Assembly: GCA_030522415.1 (NCBI GenBank)
Contig: CM060107.1
Coordinates: 19,414,553 to 19,478,552, forward strand
Length of the DNA stretch: 64,000 nucleotides
Origin: Channallabes apus
Taxonomy: Eukaryota; Chordata; Actinopteri; Siluriformes; Clariidae
Reading direction: 5' to 3'
How positions within the stretch are numbered: the stretch's first letter is position 1; the number at the start of each line of letters is the position of its first letter. The notes beneath the pieces are model-generated. The model searched no databases. It was not told the DNA's origin and was given only the letters and a program-made list of their open reading frames with translations. The translations under genes were made by a program, and so were the position numbers. Shown one piece after another: positions 25,201 to 39,800 of the stretch.

Positions 25201-28200
25201 GAGATTTGATGGGTGAATGCGGGTGCAGACGGTCAGGTCCTCATGTATGTGCGGGTTGCGGGAGAATAAAATAAATTGCAGGACTCCCGCAAAATGTAAT
25301 TATATTAAAATGTATTTATTGGAAACAAATACTATATTATTTATCTATTGCACAAAAGCAACAAGAACGACTAAATTAAAATAAAAACAATTTACAGGCG
25401 CAAGGTCGGAACTTATTTTTATTTATTGAGAAATAAGGATAACTTATGTTCAATATTTGGACGTTGCTGAAGGCAAAAAAGCCTAACGTTCTGAAGCAGT
25501 ATTAGGCCAAATGCTTTTCTGTTTGACCACTTGAGAAATCAATGTTTATTATTAATTTTGTTTCATTGCAAAACTATTAGCCTATTTCTAACAGTTCTGA
25601 TTGTATTTCTATGTTCTGAAAAGCTCCTCGTTTGTGTCCACGTTCATAATTTCATTTAATCAAACTCAAATAAAATGAAACATTTATTTTCTGTTTCTTT
25701 TTTTATATATACTCAAATGGAAAGCAATTGAAACAAATAACAGTAGCGGGAAGAAGCAGTATAAATAAAACTACTTATATGTTTACCTGCGGGATTTTTG
25801 CAGGCAGGAGCGGAACAAAACTTGAATACTGCGAGCGGGAGCGCGAGAAAATATTAGATATTTTTGCGGCAGCAGGCGGGAGCGGGACAGAATCTTGCGG
25901 GAGCGGGACTGAAAAATCTGTCCGGCGCAGATCTCTACTCTGCGCCTTTAAATCATAAGGGTGTCTCCAGGATGGTATTTTGTCTCAGTATTCCTCTCTG
26001 TTTTCTCTCTATTACGACTTGTCTTCCATCGTATTGGACTGTGACCTCTGTATTGCTGATGACTTTCCAAAATTAGGATCATCGTGCTACCGAACTGATC
26101 CATTTTAACAGGTGAGGCCAACGAATTTCTCCCGCATCCCCACACACAGACAATATACTGTACTTTAAAATTCAAATCAAATTCTATTCGTCACATACAC
26201 AGTCATACACAGTACGATATGCAGTGAAATGCTTAGACAACTGCTCGTGACCTTAAAATAAAAGACTATGAATTGGAATAGGAAATAAATATGAAAAATA
26301 AAATAGAGGGTAAATTTAACTAGGAAAGAATAAAATAAAAATATAAAAATTAAAGTTAAGATAAAATAACTGTACAACAATACACAATATAGAAAATATA
26401 TGAAGAATATATGAACAATAAGAGCAGCTGCACGAGTAGGAAAGGTATGGTAATGTCCAGGGTTGTGCAATCCACATGTTTAAAGTGTCTTGTGCAGTGC
26501 GAATATGCTTAAAGTGATTTTTTTTAAAGTGACTTGTGATAGTGACTTTAGACACTGAAAATATTGTATATAGCTGTAAATTTAATATAACTGTGCAGTG
26601 TCTATTTTTGGTACAATACACAAACTACATCCGTGACTGAACCAGAAGTAGAACCACAGTCTATTCCGCATACAGTATATGTGGAAATTCGTAACTCGAA
26701 ATGTTCATAAGGCAAGGACTACCTATTCTAGTTTAAATGACACAGGGCATGTGTGTGTGCGTGTGTGCGTATACCTGGCAGTAGCCAATGCCCGGGTTGC
26801 GGTACGCGTACGCAGTGAGTACCCGTCGAAGAGCAGCGATTCCCATCTCATTTTGGAAGGCATGGTGCTCCGGCATGGAGCGATGCAAATCTCTCTCAAT
26901 CTCTTCTGTAGCTAAAGTGCACCTGCCCATGGCCTGCTCCACCAGCTCCGCATAGTAACCAGGGTGGGTCACCCTCTCATTCTGAGCACCTACAGGGGAT
27001 ACAGGAAGAAGCTGCATGAACCATCAGTTATATCACACTGCTAAAACAAATATTGCGCCAGTTAATCTTTTAGGCGGAAATAAACTTACAGTGGCTTTAG
27101 ATGCAGTACATTAAAAAAAATTTATTTAAAAAAATTAACAAAAAACGCATAAGAATAGTAATATGGAGGAGGAAAGACACAAAGCAATAAGCAGAGTGAA
27201 TGTTTATGCAATGCACAAGTACCCTAAAAGAACACATTATTTCTTCTGTAATGCTTAGATACGTCTTCCATCACTCACAATAACAGAACCCTTTGAGTCA
27301 GGCAAGATGCCATCAAATTACTGAAAATACTGTTGAGCAGTTCAGCTCCTGCACAGTTCTCACTTACTAATCCAAATTATTCATCACACTTTCAAAGTCA
27401 CTCATAGGTTTTGGCACCTCAGCTGCCAAGCAGTTAATTACATTCATCCAGATGAACATTCTAGCTTTTAAGTAAAAGTCTAACACTGTAAAGTCCGTCA
27501 CTACACAGTGATAGACAAGATCCTCCCCTTTTCTTGGGATGTTTATGACGTTTATATTGCAGAATATAAAGTCCTGAAAATTATATTAAAAACTATAATC
27601 ATAATGCAACACTAAAATATTGCCTGATAAAAAGAACAAGAGGAAGAATAAGCAAACTGAATTCCTTTATTAATCTATCTATAGTAACTACAGGGCCATT
27701 AGATGAACTCAGGTGGAGCTATGACATACCACTTTTGTATATCTTGTCAAACAGGTACTTGTGATAACATTTCTTGTGAATAAAGGCTTAAAACTGGTGT
27801 ACACTAGTGCTGCACGATTAATTGGAAATAATTTTTTTTAAAACACGATCTCGATTCATACATGCATGCAATCTCGTTTCTAAATGATGGCGATTCACTT
27901 GCGTGTGTTTCGATGCATTCAGATCACGCAGCATTCACAAGTTCACTCATTTACTTGACAACAATCCCGGATCAGTCAAGGTCACTGTTTGAACTCAAAA
28001 CACTATTAAATTACAAGTCAACACAAAACAGTATTAAATTATAAGTCAAGTCAGAGCTTAGCAAATGATTTAGTTATACAACTCAATCACTTTTCATCTC
28101 TTTTCCTCATTTACGCTGTTCTGCTTCACTCAAATGACAAATAAAAAGGAGGTGGAGCTAAACAAGCTAACAGTAATCAGGAGTTGGGCTAATGTTATTT

Positions 28201-30818
28201 TAACATTATTGACAAAAAAAAATAAAAAATCAGCCAATCAGATGCCTTTTTTTTTTAATTTTTTTTTTATTCTGAGACCTGACATTTTCGATTGACTCCC
28301 TTTGAAGCTTCATGTGTCCGCTCAATACGTATGTGTCAAACAGTTACACCCCTCTCTCACCTATGTGGTTTTTGCTCGGCTGAGCTACTGTGAGGACCCG
28401 CCCAAAATGAATGTTTAAAACGTTTGAACGAGGAAACGTGAGGAAATGTATCGCGATGAATCATAGTTACAGCCGCCGCACGGAACCGCATATGTGAGAT
28501 AGGAGTGTTACATTTTCTTCGGTTGTTACGTTTATTTTGGCATAAGTTGATTATGCTTCTGTGTTATTTATTTGATCAACATATGGTAAATGTCTCTCAC
28601 ACACATGCTAAAAAACTAAATACAGGCACGTGCAGTTTTAATTGGGCTAGAACTTAAAGTATTAGATCATTAAACCTGCTGTGCAGCCCAACTGTACACA
28701 AAATCATTCACAGAAAGGCTAAGGGGAAAAAAGACCCTTACTAGTGTAATGAGAATTTTCCACCTTGATAGTAGAACTATTAAAACGCTGAGATAAGTGC
28801 ATTAGTGTAGCAGGGGGTTATATGGAGAAATAAAGGTTGTTTTGCTCTCATAAGTGTGTTCTGTTATTCTGCCCAATTAAATGTCCTGGTTTGACTTGAC
28901 CGTCCCTCATCCAGGGTGGAAACACCTGGGACTTAGCCTAACCAGGTGTTGTAAAGAGTTTAAATAGGCTCGTACTATTTACAAAGGACAGTCAGGTCAA
29001 ACCAAGACATTGAATTAATAAATACATAAATACTATAAAAGTAACAGAAAAAAGTAAAACAATATTTCCGTGACAATTAAACATAACATTAAGCTAGTCA
29101 CATTTTAGGAGTACAACAGTCCTAGTCCACAGTAGCTACAAACTGGACAGCCAACCAGCCTTAGCAAATCTGGCCCTTCCACATCATCTCTAAAGACACT
29201 CAAAATCCAGAAGTCTGGTGTAATCGCTAAAGGAAGCTTCCAAAACACATATACTGTGAATGAAATGCTGCCGGTGCAATTCTAAGTTCATGACAGCAGG
29301 TCATGTGATCAGGATGAGTCACAGACCCAGGGAATAACTGAATGAGGCGGTTACCATGGCGCCCTGTTAATGTGAATGAATAGTCGAGGTTCACAGAGGG
29401 CATGTTTTCATGAACTTTAAAACAGGCTGCATTTATGTATGAATCATAAGTGTTATACGGTTTAATCTGTGCTCAAATTCTGATATAAACTGTAACCCCT
29501 TCCGTGATAAACATGTAAATGTTATCAAATCAGAAATAACATTATTTTATATTCCTCATGCTAGTGTCTGCTTTGGAAACAAGTGAAATTGTGTCAATTT
29601 TCCTTTCAGAATAGAAGAGGAAACAAGTGCCCCCTGCTGTTAGAAAGGAGTCATTACCTGAGAACAGCAGCCACAGCTCTCCTCTCAGACTCTCAGGAAT
29701 CCCTTTCAGGACCAGGTCTCGAGTCTTAGACGTGCGGTACATGCACACACCTCGTCCAAACTCAAAAAAGTGGATATTCCAGGATTCCTCCTTCATTTTC
29801 TCTTTTGTCTGATAAAAGAAAATAAAGTGTAAATAAAGTATCAGAAGTTTCTTTAAGGTTATGCATGTACATACTAATTTTACAGAGATCAAACGTACAA
29901 ACAAAACATAAGTGGATGTTAGTTTGACAAAAGAAAAATGTGATAAGCCTTAGGCACCTTATTATCTTTAGTACAAATGTAATTCTATATATTTATCATG
30001 TACTATAATGTACAAAAGAAAAGTATTCTGGAAAATATCAGGAACTATCAGAAAATGGACTAGATAGATGGACTACATAGTTTCACAGACAGACAGAGTA
30101 CAAAACCATTAATTATTTAAAAACATATTTTAAAAATGTATAAATAAATAAGATTACAGAAGAATATTTGCATGCTAATTCATGTATCATCACATTGACT
30201 CCCAAAAAGATTTTAAAATTTATAATACTAATGCAGTTGCTCAGCTAATGACCAGGATTTCCTTGTATATAACTTGATCAGCCATGAACGGTCAGCCTTG
30301 GATTTAACTGATTCTGTGCCCAGGTTTTTTCTCCAAACTCTATGAGCAGATATATCTCGAACCCACTCATTACACATGCTTACACCCATGTTAAAAAACC
30401 ACGAGGGCTAATGTGCCTCAAAAGTCACACCTTTTGAATCTGTACTGTACATGTCTACATTCGTACAACTGATTAAGACACACGCAAGACATTTGAGACA
30501 GTAAAACGTCACTGCGTCTTTATTATTTCTAATCAAACTTGACAAATGTGTGAATAGTTCACAGTGCACCACCTGTAGGAATATAATTATGGCAGAGGAC
30601 AGATGCCTGCTGCTCAGTTAAAATTTAGCGTTTCATTTAATTTTTAATCAAATTCCTAGTCATTTTGTATCATTTAAATATTGTGCTTGATCTTTAAGTG
30701 CGAAAACTAAAGTTATATGGAAAGGGCTTCGCTTAATTACTCAGTGTAATAATAATAATAATAATAATGTGTGTATACACACACTATATACATAAGTCGT
30801 TCAATAAAACTAAGGTAT

Positions 30819-30858
<40 letters not shown>

Positions 30859-33800
30859 ATGACAGCTTTTTTTAAGGTTCATGGTCTTAGAACAAACATA
30901 ATCTAACATTAAATATATAATAACATTAAATTAGCAGTAATAGTACATGAATGACAATTAAACCATATGGTATCTTTATAAAAAATCTCACCTGCTGTTT
31001 GTTCAGCTAAACATCAGGGAGACATTAGTGGACTCTAAAGTGGAGAATTCCATCAGCTTACAAGACCTGATGCATTTTCAATCTCATTAAGGCCCATCCT
31101 AGTGGCCTTTAATGGCTCTGCCGCACATAAATTACAGTCTTCCTCCCATCAACCAAGACAGCATTTAAAGAACCGCAATATCTGCTCTGAAAAGCCTCTT
31201 GCATGTTCTATGACCAGAAAAACATTACAGTATTTTGCGAGTTGATGAAGCTCGAGGTATAAAGAAGACCTACTGGTCGCAGATGGTGCTGCGAGATCAC
31301 TATTGTAATGAAATACTGAAAGACAAACTTGGTCATTAAATGTGTAGTAGCACTGGCTGATATGACCTCAAGTGGATATTACGATTAATTGAATATTATA
31401 CCTTGATTATTGCTAAACAATTGTATTGGGGTGGGGGTTGGTGGTTTTTGGTGCTCACTGTTCAGTGACACGGTTTGTACAGTAAATATGCTACTAAAAC
31501 TAGTTTTAATTTTTTCTTTTTTTTTTTTAAGGAAAAAAAAATAAAGGTCGAAATAATTAACATGAGCAGGAATAGTCAGTCAGTGTTTCTAAATGTCCAT
31601 TTACATTAATCTTCTACCAATCATGGGTGCCAGTAAGCCAACAGATATGAGTGGCTTGCATGTTCCGCTGGGCGTTTTTTACAAAGTGGAAAGATTTTTT
31701 AAATCCATTTAGTTCACCTAAAAGTGTGTACAACAGGTTCAACTCAGCAACGGTAATTGCTTCCTGCTGCTGAAACTGATTGTCAAGTCAGTAACAAAGA
31801 CAAGATTAATCTGTATGACCTGAAACTACTAACATAATTTGAATTTTTTTTAAGTTAAAATTATAAATATTTATCACACAAGTGGACGGAAGTTGGATTT
31901 TATTTAAATGCCACTGATATGAGCTAGGGCGGCATGGTGGTGTAGGGGTTAGCACGGTCGCCTTGCACCTCCAGGGTCACTTCCCGTCTCTGTGTGCATA
32001 GAGTTTGCATGTTCTCCCTGTGCTTGGTGGGTTTCCTCTGGATACTCTGGTTTCCTCCAACAGTCCAACAAGACATGCAGATTAGGCTAATTGGCGTTCC
32101 CAAATTGCCCGTAGTGTGTGAATGAGTGTGTGTATGTGTGTGCCCTGTGATGGATTGGCACCCTGTCCAGGCTGTACCTCGCCAAAATCTAAGACTCAGT
32201 CTCCTGGGATAGGATCCAGGTCACCGTGACCCTGAATACAGGAATAAGCAGTACAGACGATGAGTGAGTGAGTGATATGAGCTAACCGCTTTGGGTCCCA
32301 GGTCTTCAGGACGGCCCTTCTGGTAAATGTGGAGAAGACCCTGCTTGGCTGTGGGGAGGCTAGAGCTGTAGTATCGATCCTGAATGATCTCGCTTGACCC
32401 CAGAACTGACGGCATTGCAGGAAGCGACGTAGGGGTGGTGGGACTTGGACTCTCCTGTTAAAAGAGTGAAAACTGAAGTAAGGAAAGTTACACATTTTGA
32501 TGTTTGTGTAAGCCAAAGATTACATTTTAACCAGAAAATATCAACAACTTGAATAATGCAGAGTTTGTTGTGTTACTTTAAGATGCCTTTAGCTTTAAGA
32601 CTTGTACTGTTTAGGTTGACTGACTCACAGATTGTCCAGTCAGGCTACAGAGTCTGTCAGGCGTTCGCTGCAGGAAGTCTGAGATGCGCTGAACAAGGAA
32701 GTCGCGATCTTTGAGGTTGGCAAACAGGAAGGTCATCTTGTTTTTAGTGCTGATGGAGAGAGGACTAGGCAAAACACTGCTGCTGTCAGCTTTCTCTACT
32801 ATTGACACCTAAAAAGGGGGGGAGGGGGTTGACAAACAGACATTACTGTAATCTGTTATACTGCTATCGTTGCTTTTTTCACTTAACCAACCAAGTTGAT
32901 TTTATAATAATTATATCCTATATCATATATCCTGATATATAGCCTGCGGGTTAAAAGAAATAGTCTAATTCTCCAAGTGTTAAAGTATGAGGCATGTATT
33001 AATGTATAATTAAATAAAAGTACAGTAGCTCAGGAACATTTCAGCCAAAATCAAAAATGAATGAAAGAACAATCGACTCTTCCAGCATAACTTTGTTTTA
33101 TACTCATTTACATGTATTTTATTTAAATGATGTCTCACATGGCAAAATTCTGTTAGACTGGTTCGTTTTTCCTTGTTACATCTATGTCAATGTTTGTGTC
33201 AGGTTCTGTGAAGCTCAACAAGATTATGGAAACTTGTGGCCAAACTTGCAGATCATTGCTTTTCTTTGTTCAGTTATTTCGGTTAAGTGTGATAAATTTC
33301 CTCTGTGTATGAACTCTTGCCGCTTATCGACTCTGTGTTTTGTCCCATGATGCTCAATATTTCGCCAGTTGTTAACAAATTGTAAACTTTGTACTTGACA
33401 CAATTTGAATTTGTATGGACCCACAATAATCCAATGGGTTTATTTGAAATTCTCCTGGGTTTGGGATAGTTAGTGAGAAAAGGGGGCGGGGGGGGGGGGG
33501 GGGGGAACACATTTGTTTGTGCCAGGTTAATTAGTTTCACTGTGTACAGTTGCTTTTTGCTTGTTTTGTTTTTTCTCTTCGGGCCAGGTCAACTTCATAA
33601 AAGTTGAAAAACCCTCTTAGTAATAAGATCAAAAGGCAAAGCATTTGGTCAATCAGATAACATTTTCATTCTATAAAATTGTATAAATGACAGGTTTTGG
33701 TCTTCACATGACTGTGAACATGCTTACCTCTCTAAGTGGTATGATGAGTTGACACAGGTCCTCCTCTCTGCTGGCAAAACAAATATAATTGTTAGAGACG

Positions 33801-36800
33801 AACATCTGTCCAACCACATGCATCTTAGCGAAGGGCGTCCACAAAGTGCAGTCTGTGTGACCGTCTAGTCGTTCCTCCTTCGTCAGGCGGAACAGAGCTC
33901 TGTATCGCTCATTTTTTGCCCGTGCGTCCAGGTCCCTAAAAACAAAATGACGACCATGATTATTTACTTCTCGAGCTAATTCAATAATTCACACTTACTC
34001 AATGGGGTGAGAGTGAACACTCAGTATTAATCAGCAGCACTCAGATCAACAAGACAGAATGAATACTCAAGAAAAATCCCCTTCGCTGAGCAATTCAGAT
34101 ATTTTTTTTCTTTTTAGAAAATTCTCACCTTTTAAGTGCAGAAACATTTTTCAGGGTCTTGCAGGGTTTGGGGAGCGAGTGGTCTGCAGAGAAGCCCTCA
34201 TTATCCAGGAGCTGCCTCATGGCGATGTTAGCCAGCTGCTCCATCAGTTTGAATGTGTCGTTGATGTTGAGAAACATGGAGAAGTAGTGCTCTGTGTCCC
34301 GAGTGCTCACCCGCACGCTCTCAGGGAATAACAGCGTGGCGTTCTTATCTAACTGGGTAACATCCGTCCACTGCACTATTAATGTCACTAAAGAGGCAGA
34401 GAGAAAGGAATAATGCGTTTTTTGCATTTTTACACTATGCAGGGAACATTTTCCCATGGCCCAGTGTAATGCACATCTTTATCTTTCTGGATAAGAACAT
34501 CTGCCCAAATGCCTGAATGTAAATGTAAGTTTTAAAAATTTACATTAATTCAGGAACAGATTTCATTCTTTCTGCCCTAATTAAATGAAATGTTTTTGCT
34601 TCATCTGTAATTCCTTTCCTCATCTCACCCTCTTTTCCAAGCAGAAAGGAGTAGAAGCACAGGTGATTGACAGACAAGTAGAGCCAGCCCTGACGTGGCA
34701 CTCTTCCCTTCCAGTAGCTGCACGAGTAATAGTTCACCAGTTTCTCCTCCTCTGGCATCCCAAACAACTTCCGCATCTTCAGCTCCGCTTCCCGAAACTT
34801 CCCACAATCCTCATCTTCTTGAGCCTGACGGCTCTTATTCTCCTCAGCAATGATGCCCTGCATGCAAACAGACCAAAAGATAGTTGCATACTGGAGTTTG
34901 CCAAGGTATGTACTCCTCAGCCTGGACTGGTGCAGTGCGAACAATGTTTGCCAAGAGCTTACCTGTATCTTGCCCTTGACAAAAGTAGTGATGTCTTCAT
35001 CATTGTCAAAAATGGAGAGAGTCTGCAGTAAATTAGCCTCCAGCCATTCCCAGTGTTCCGTTATCTCCTTGCGAGATGAGCCTGATATTAAACATATTAA
35101 ACAATGACTTAAAAAACTATTCTTATTTCTGTCAAAACAAAAAAATATTTAATAATTGCAGTGGCTTCTGGCTCTAATAAATCAGCGAGCAAAAGCCATC
35201 AAGTCGAGCTACAGTACACAATTCTTAAGTATACACATGAAAAGCAAATGACAGAAATACTGAGTGACATATAAATAAAATACTGGGAGTGAATAAATAA
35301 AAAAATTGACAGCAACTCATAGATGGAATCAGACTGTTCAACGCCAGATTTCACAATGACCAATAGTGACCTCACACTGTAAGCAAGTGTAACACAGCTT
35401 CTCGGAAAATAAAAGGGCAAATTAGTGTCTGATCCAAGAATTATCGATTGTTCGATAATGTTGAGAGGAAACATTGCATGAAGCTCTTAAAGAGATCTTC
35501 ATCTCATCCAAATTGATAAAGCTCTAAAATACAGGACAATACATCCCTGCAGCTGTTAATGTGACATGACATGAACTGGGATTTAATGATGTTTGATGTT
35601 TGAATCCTTCTGATACATCCTTCTGACCCACATACAGGAAAAAACAAAAACAAATGATTAACGATAAAATCTGAGCAACAATTTGAAAACAACCTGAGCA
35701 ACTTGTCGAAATGTTCAAACTGCATCTTAGCAACTGTTCCTGATGGAAAGACACACACACACACAGGCGGGCAGATTACTGACCACAGGCAATGCTCCAG
35801 AAGAGCTGAGTGTCTCCTGTTTGGTGAAGGATTCGATATGGAGCCACACGAGCACTGGAGTCTAACACAACGTCCAGCGTGCCAACCAGAAGACCTAAGG
35901 GAGGGACAGAAAATAAAGAGTGAGGAGTGAAAAAGTTTCCTTAAAGCAGTGGTTCTCAAAGTGTGTGGCGTGCCCCACTAGTGGGGAATAGAGACATGAC
36001 AGGTGGAGCGCAATGAACGGGAGGAAATTTGTGGAAAATAAGAAGAAAGTAGCTATTCTAATTCATTCTTTTCTTTATTGATAATGAAGAGCGTACGCTC
36101 AAAACTAAACAATCACACACAAATAAATAGATCATTAATACAAGTAAATTTAAATAACATCAGTTGGGCGCCGGGAGAAAAAGTGGAACCATATAGTGCA
36201 ACAATAATGGTTTACCGTCGGACCAACTTGAGCAGCGCTGCTCAAATCACAAACCTGCGCGACCCACTGGGCAGTGCTGCTCGACTCTGATATAAATAAA
36301 CCGTGCCGATCATCAAAATAAATTTTACCCCGCTGGGATGCGCACGTACAAACCAGGCATGGCAAGGCGGAAACAATATTAAACAGTTCTGACATTTTAA
36401 ATTGTTTTTGAATAAAAACACAGTGGGTCAGGCAGGTTTGTGATTCAAGCGGCGCTGCGCGATCCACTTGGCTGCGCGAATAAACCAGATCATCACTGCG
36501 CTATCCAGATAGTCGCGCTGCGCTGTATTTGCGCAGATATTTGGTTCAATCGGGTGCCTCGGTTTCGTGCCACTTTTGATGTGTTTGGCTTCACATACAC
36601 TTCGACAAAATGGAAGAAGACGGTGCAGCAGCAGTGAGTTTGCTTACATGTGATGAAACCAAGAACGAGGAGATTGTAAAGAAAAAAGCTGCATCGTCTG
36701 TGGTGTGGAATTGGTTTGGGTATAAGAAAAGTGATACGAATGAGATGAACGTGATTTACAAGGTACACAAGTGCACTGTTTTAACAAGTGGTGGAAACAC

Positions 36801-39800
36801 ATCAAACCTTTTCTATCATCTGAAATCCAAGCATCCAAACGAATATGGCCAAAGTAAAAAAAATGCGGCAAACCCCAGCAATTCAGTTTAAATAAAATTA
36901 CATTATGTAAAACAGTATCTTTGTGTAAAAAAAAAAATTATTATTATTTATGCATTTTCAGATACAAATTGCTATATTGTGATATATATCGTTATCGAGG
37001 TAGAAAATTGCTTCTACCGTGATAGAAGATTTTGGTTATATCACCCACCACTAATGAAGTCTATCTTGAGCTTGGATTCATGGTGGGGACGGTGGGGGCA
37101 GAAGAGAGACACGTGTGTGTTTTGTGTCTTATACCGCTGGCAGCAGACCGCATGAGACCCAACAAATTAGGAAGACACTTAGAGACAACACACTCCAGTC
37201 ATGTTAATAAACCACTGGACGTCTTTGAAAGAAAGCTGGCAGAATACAGACTGCAGGATAATCACATTGGTAACATCTGAATCAGTGGACAGCAAAGCAC
37301 AAATGGCTTCATTCAAAGTTGCATACAGAATTGGCCAGTGCAAAAAAACTACAAACGAATGCTGAGCAATAAACATGGGGTCAATTATGCAAAGATAAGT
37401 GATGACGTAAGCCTTGTATAACAATCGCACGTGTATTTTATCTGTTTTTAACTTGGTGTTGTTTGATCTTATTGGTTTAGAAATTGATATTTAAATAAAC
37501 AGTAAACTTGGCCAATTTTGTTATTATTTTGTTGACAAGTGGGGCTTGAAAATTCGCTCACCCCCTTAAGTGGGGAATGACAAATAATGTTTGAGAACCA
37601 CTGCCTTAAAGTTACACAAAGTTTTTCTGTGTCTCCCACTGCAGATTAAAGAGCTATATATAAAAAAAAATATTTAAAAAAAGAAAGTCTTACACAGTGA
37701 GGAAAGTTCACAGCCTAGGTCAATAACACTTTGTTAATTGCAAATCCTATTTCTTCTCCTTCGTGTCTCTAAACTCAGCCATTTTCCTGCTCATTTCGTT
37801 CTACTGACTCAGATGTCTGCATGAATGGGTTATTTATGTGCAAGTCACAACAATCTTGTGCATTAGAACCAGAATCTCCTTTTACACTCATCCTGAACAT
37901 GAATGTCATGGCAACACTGAGCTTGCAATTAATTGTTGTGAATAGGCCTTTTTCTGGGACAGAACAATTGTGCACTATGCGGCTTTAATAAAAATAAAAC
38001 CCCAAGGAGTTAATACACAAGTTTATAATTACTTTGGGGCTTTCTGTGAAATCAGGACATGGTCAAAATTATACATACAAGGTTTGAAAAAAAAAATTAT
38101 AATAATAATAATATTTTCTTAAATGTCATCTAGAATGCTTCACCTTAAGTAGATGCTTTTGGTAGGCATCGATGACTTCTTGACAGCTTGATATTTGACT
38201 AACTTTCTTGGGGTTTAATTAACTCCTTGGTTTCCTCCCATTGATCTGACTTTTAAGCACAGTCCAAAATTCAAAGTTCCAAAGAATTAAACTTAGGCTA
38301 CTTTATCCATTATGCAATATGTGTGTCTGTGGCCACTGTCCTGATGGAAAACTCAATTTTGCCCAAGTTTCAACTGTCTAGCTGATGACTTTAAGACATG
38401 CCAAAGATTTCAGAAGTGGTCATTGTTCTTTGTTATTCCCTTATGAATTTTGTGCAATGCATAAATTCCGATGACAGCTAAATAAAGCATAATGCTTATA
38501 AACATTTCTCTGGTCCAAAACTTTCTCCAAAAAGGCCTTTCCTTTGTCAATAATATCAGCTGCAAACTTTTGTCAAGCTTAAAGGTATTGATTTTGGAGC
38601 AGAGGATTCTTTTTTTTTGTGCAGAATCCGTTCAGCATACGGTAATGTTAAACTGTCTTAACTCTACAAAAATAAATAAATAAATGACACTGGTGTTCCG
38701 GCAGGCCTGTGACTTGGCCGTCCCCGGGTTGTTCATGCCCATCAGAACCAATTTCCTCTCAGCTGAAGATGACTGTTTGGGTCCGCGTCCAAAACCTGGC
38801 AAAGTGGCTTGTACATATGCACAGGTGTTTGTACTGAATTATTGGTAATCTGCAGTTGTTTAGAAATGACTCCAAGAGACAATCCCGACTTACCATCCTC
38901 TTTCTCAGGTCTCTTCTGAGAGTTTCCCAGTGCAGTGTGTTGTGCAATCCAGACTGCTGTCAAACAAACCTTTTCTCATGTTGGTACAAAAAGGCTACCA
39001 GCTGTAGTTAATCCTCATCACATCAGCAAATTCAAGGACCTTTCAGGATTTTTTGTATCGCTGAAATAATAATCTGTGTGTATGTGTAACTCCAACCCCA
39101 TGCCAACATCAGTAAAACCAATACAATTTAAAAACGCATGACATTGTACAATCATTATGCCCCAGAAAAAAGATATAATGCTAATTTTACATGATGAGTT
39201 TATTTACATTTATGAGCACAACTGCACCTCAACACCAAAAGTCAACAACTCCAAGTCCAAATGCAGACTCAGCAAAATATTTCAGCAGGACTAAGTAAAC
39301 AAAAATACATATATATTCAGATATACCAGAGTTGTTAGAAACAGCAACCCACAGAGATCCCATGCTGCGTTTTTATCACATGCACCGGAGTAAATGATTT
39401 ACCCAAAAGTAGGACTTTTAGTAGGACGGAGGAGCATTAAATGACTTGCTTAGATTTCGTCTTTTTCTTGTCTAATTTGGAAAGTCAGTGTGCCTTGTTA
39501 AAAAAGTTTAAAACAAAGCTAATGTGAAAGAAATCCATCGGATTAAACATTTCTTTACAACTTTAAACTACTTTTAATCCTGTGTTTTGACAGGACCATT
39601 GAAAGTACATTCAGTCATGAAAGGAGGTTTGAACAATCTGCAGTTCTGAAGAGAGAGCAAGTGCTTGGCAAAACTAACATTCAAAACCAGTCACATCAAC
39701 ACTTTCAGCAAGAAAACACATATAATAACGTTAAGTCATACTAAACAACACTTCGTCTACTTAGTAATTGCTTCTAAGTCGTTCCGAATTACCTCTGAAC

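Noticed and set aside
31927..31990. tRNA gene
   Set aside because: The A-box and B-box-like text belongs to the tRNA-derived head of a SINE and does not fold as a complete tRNA.
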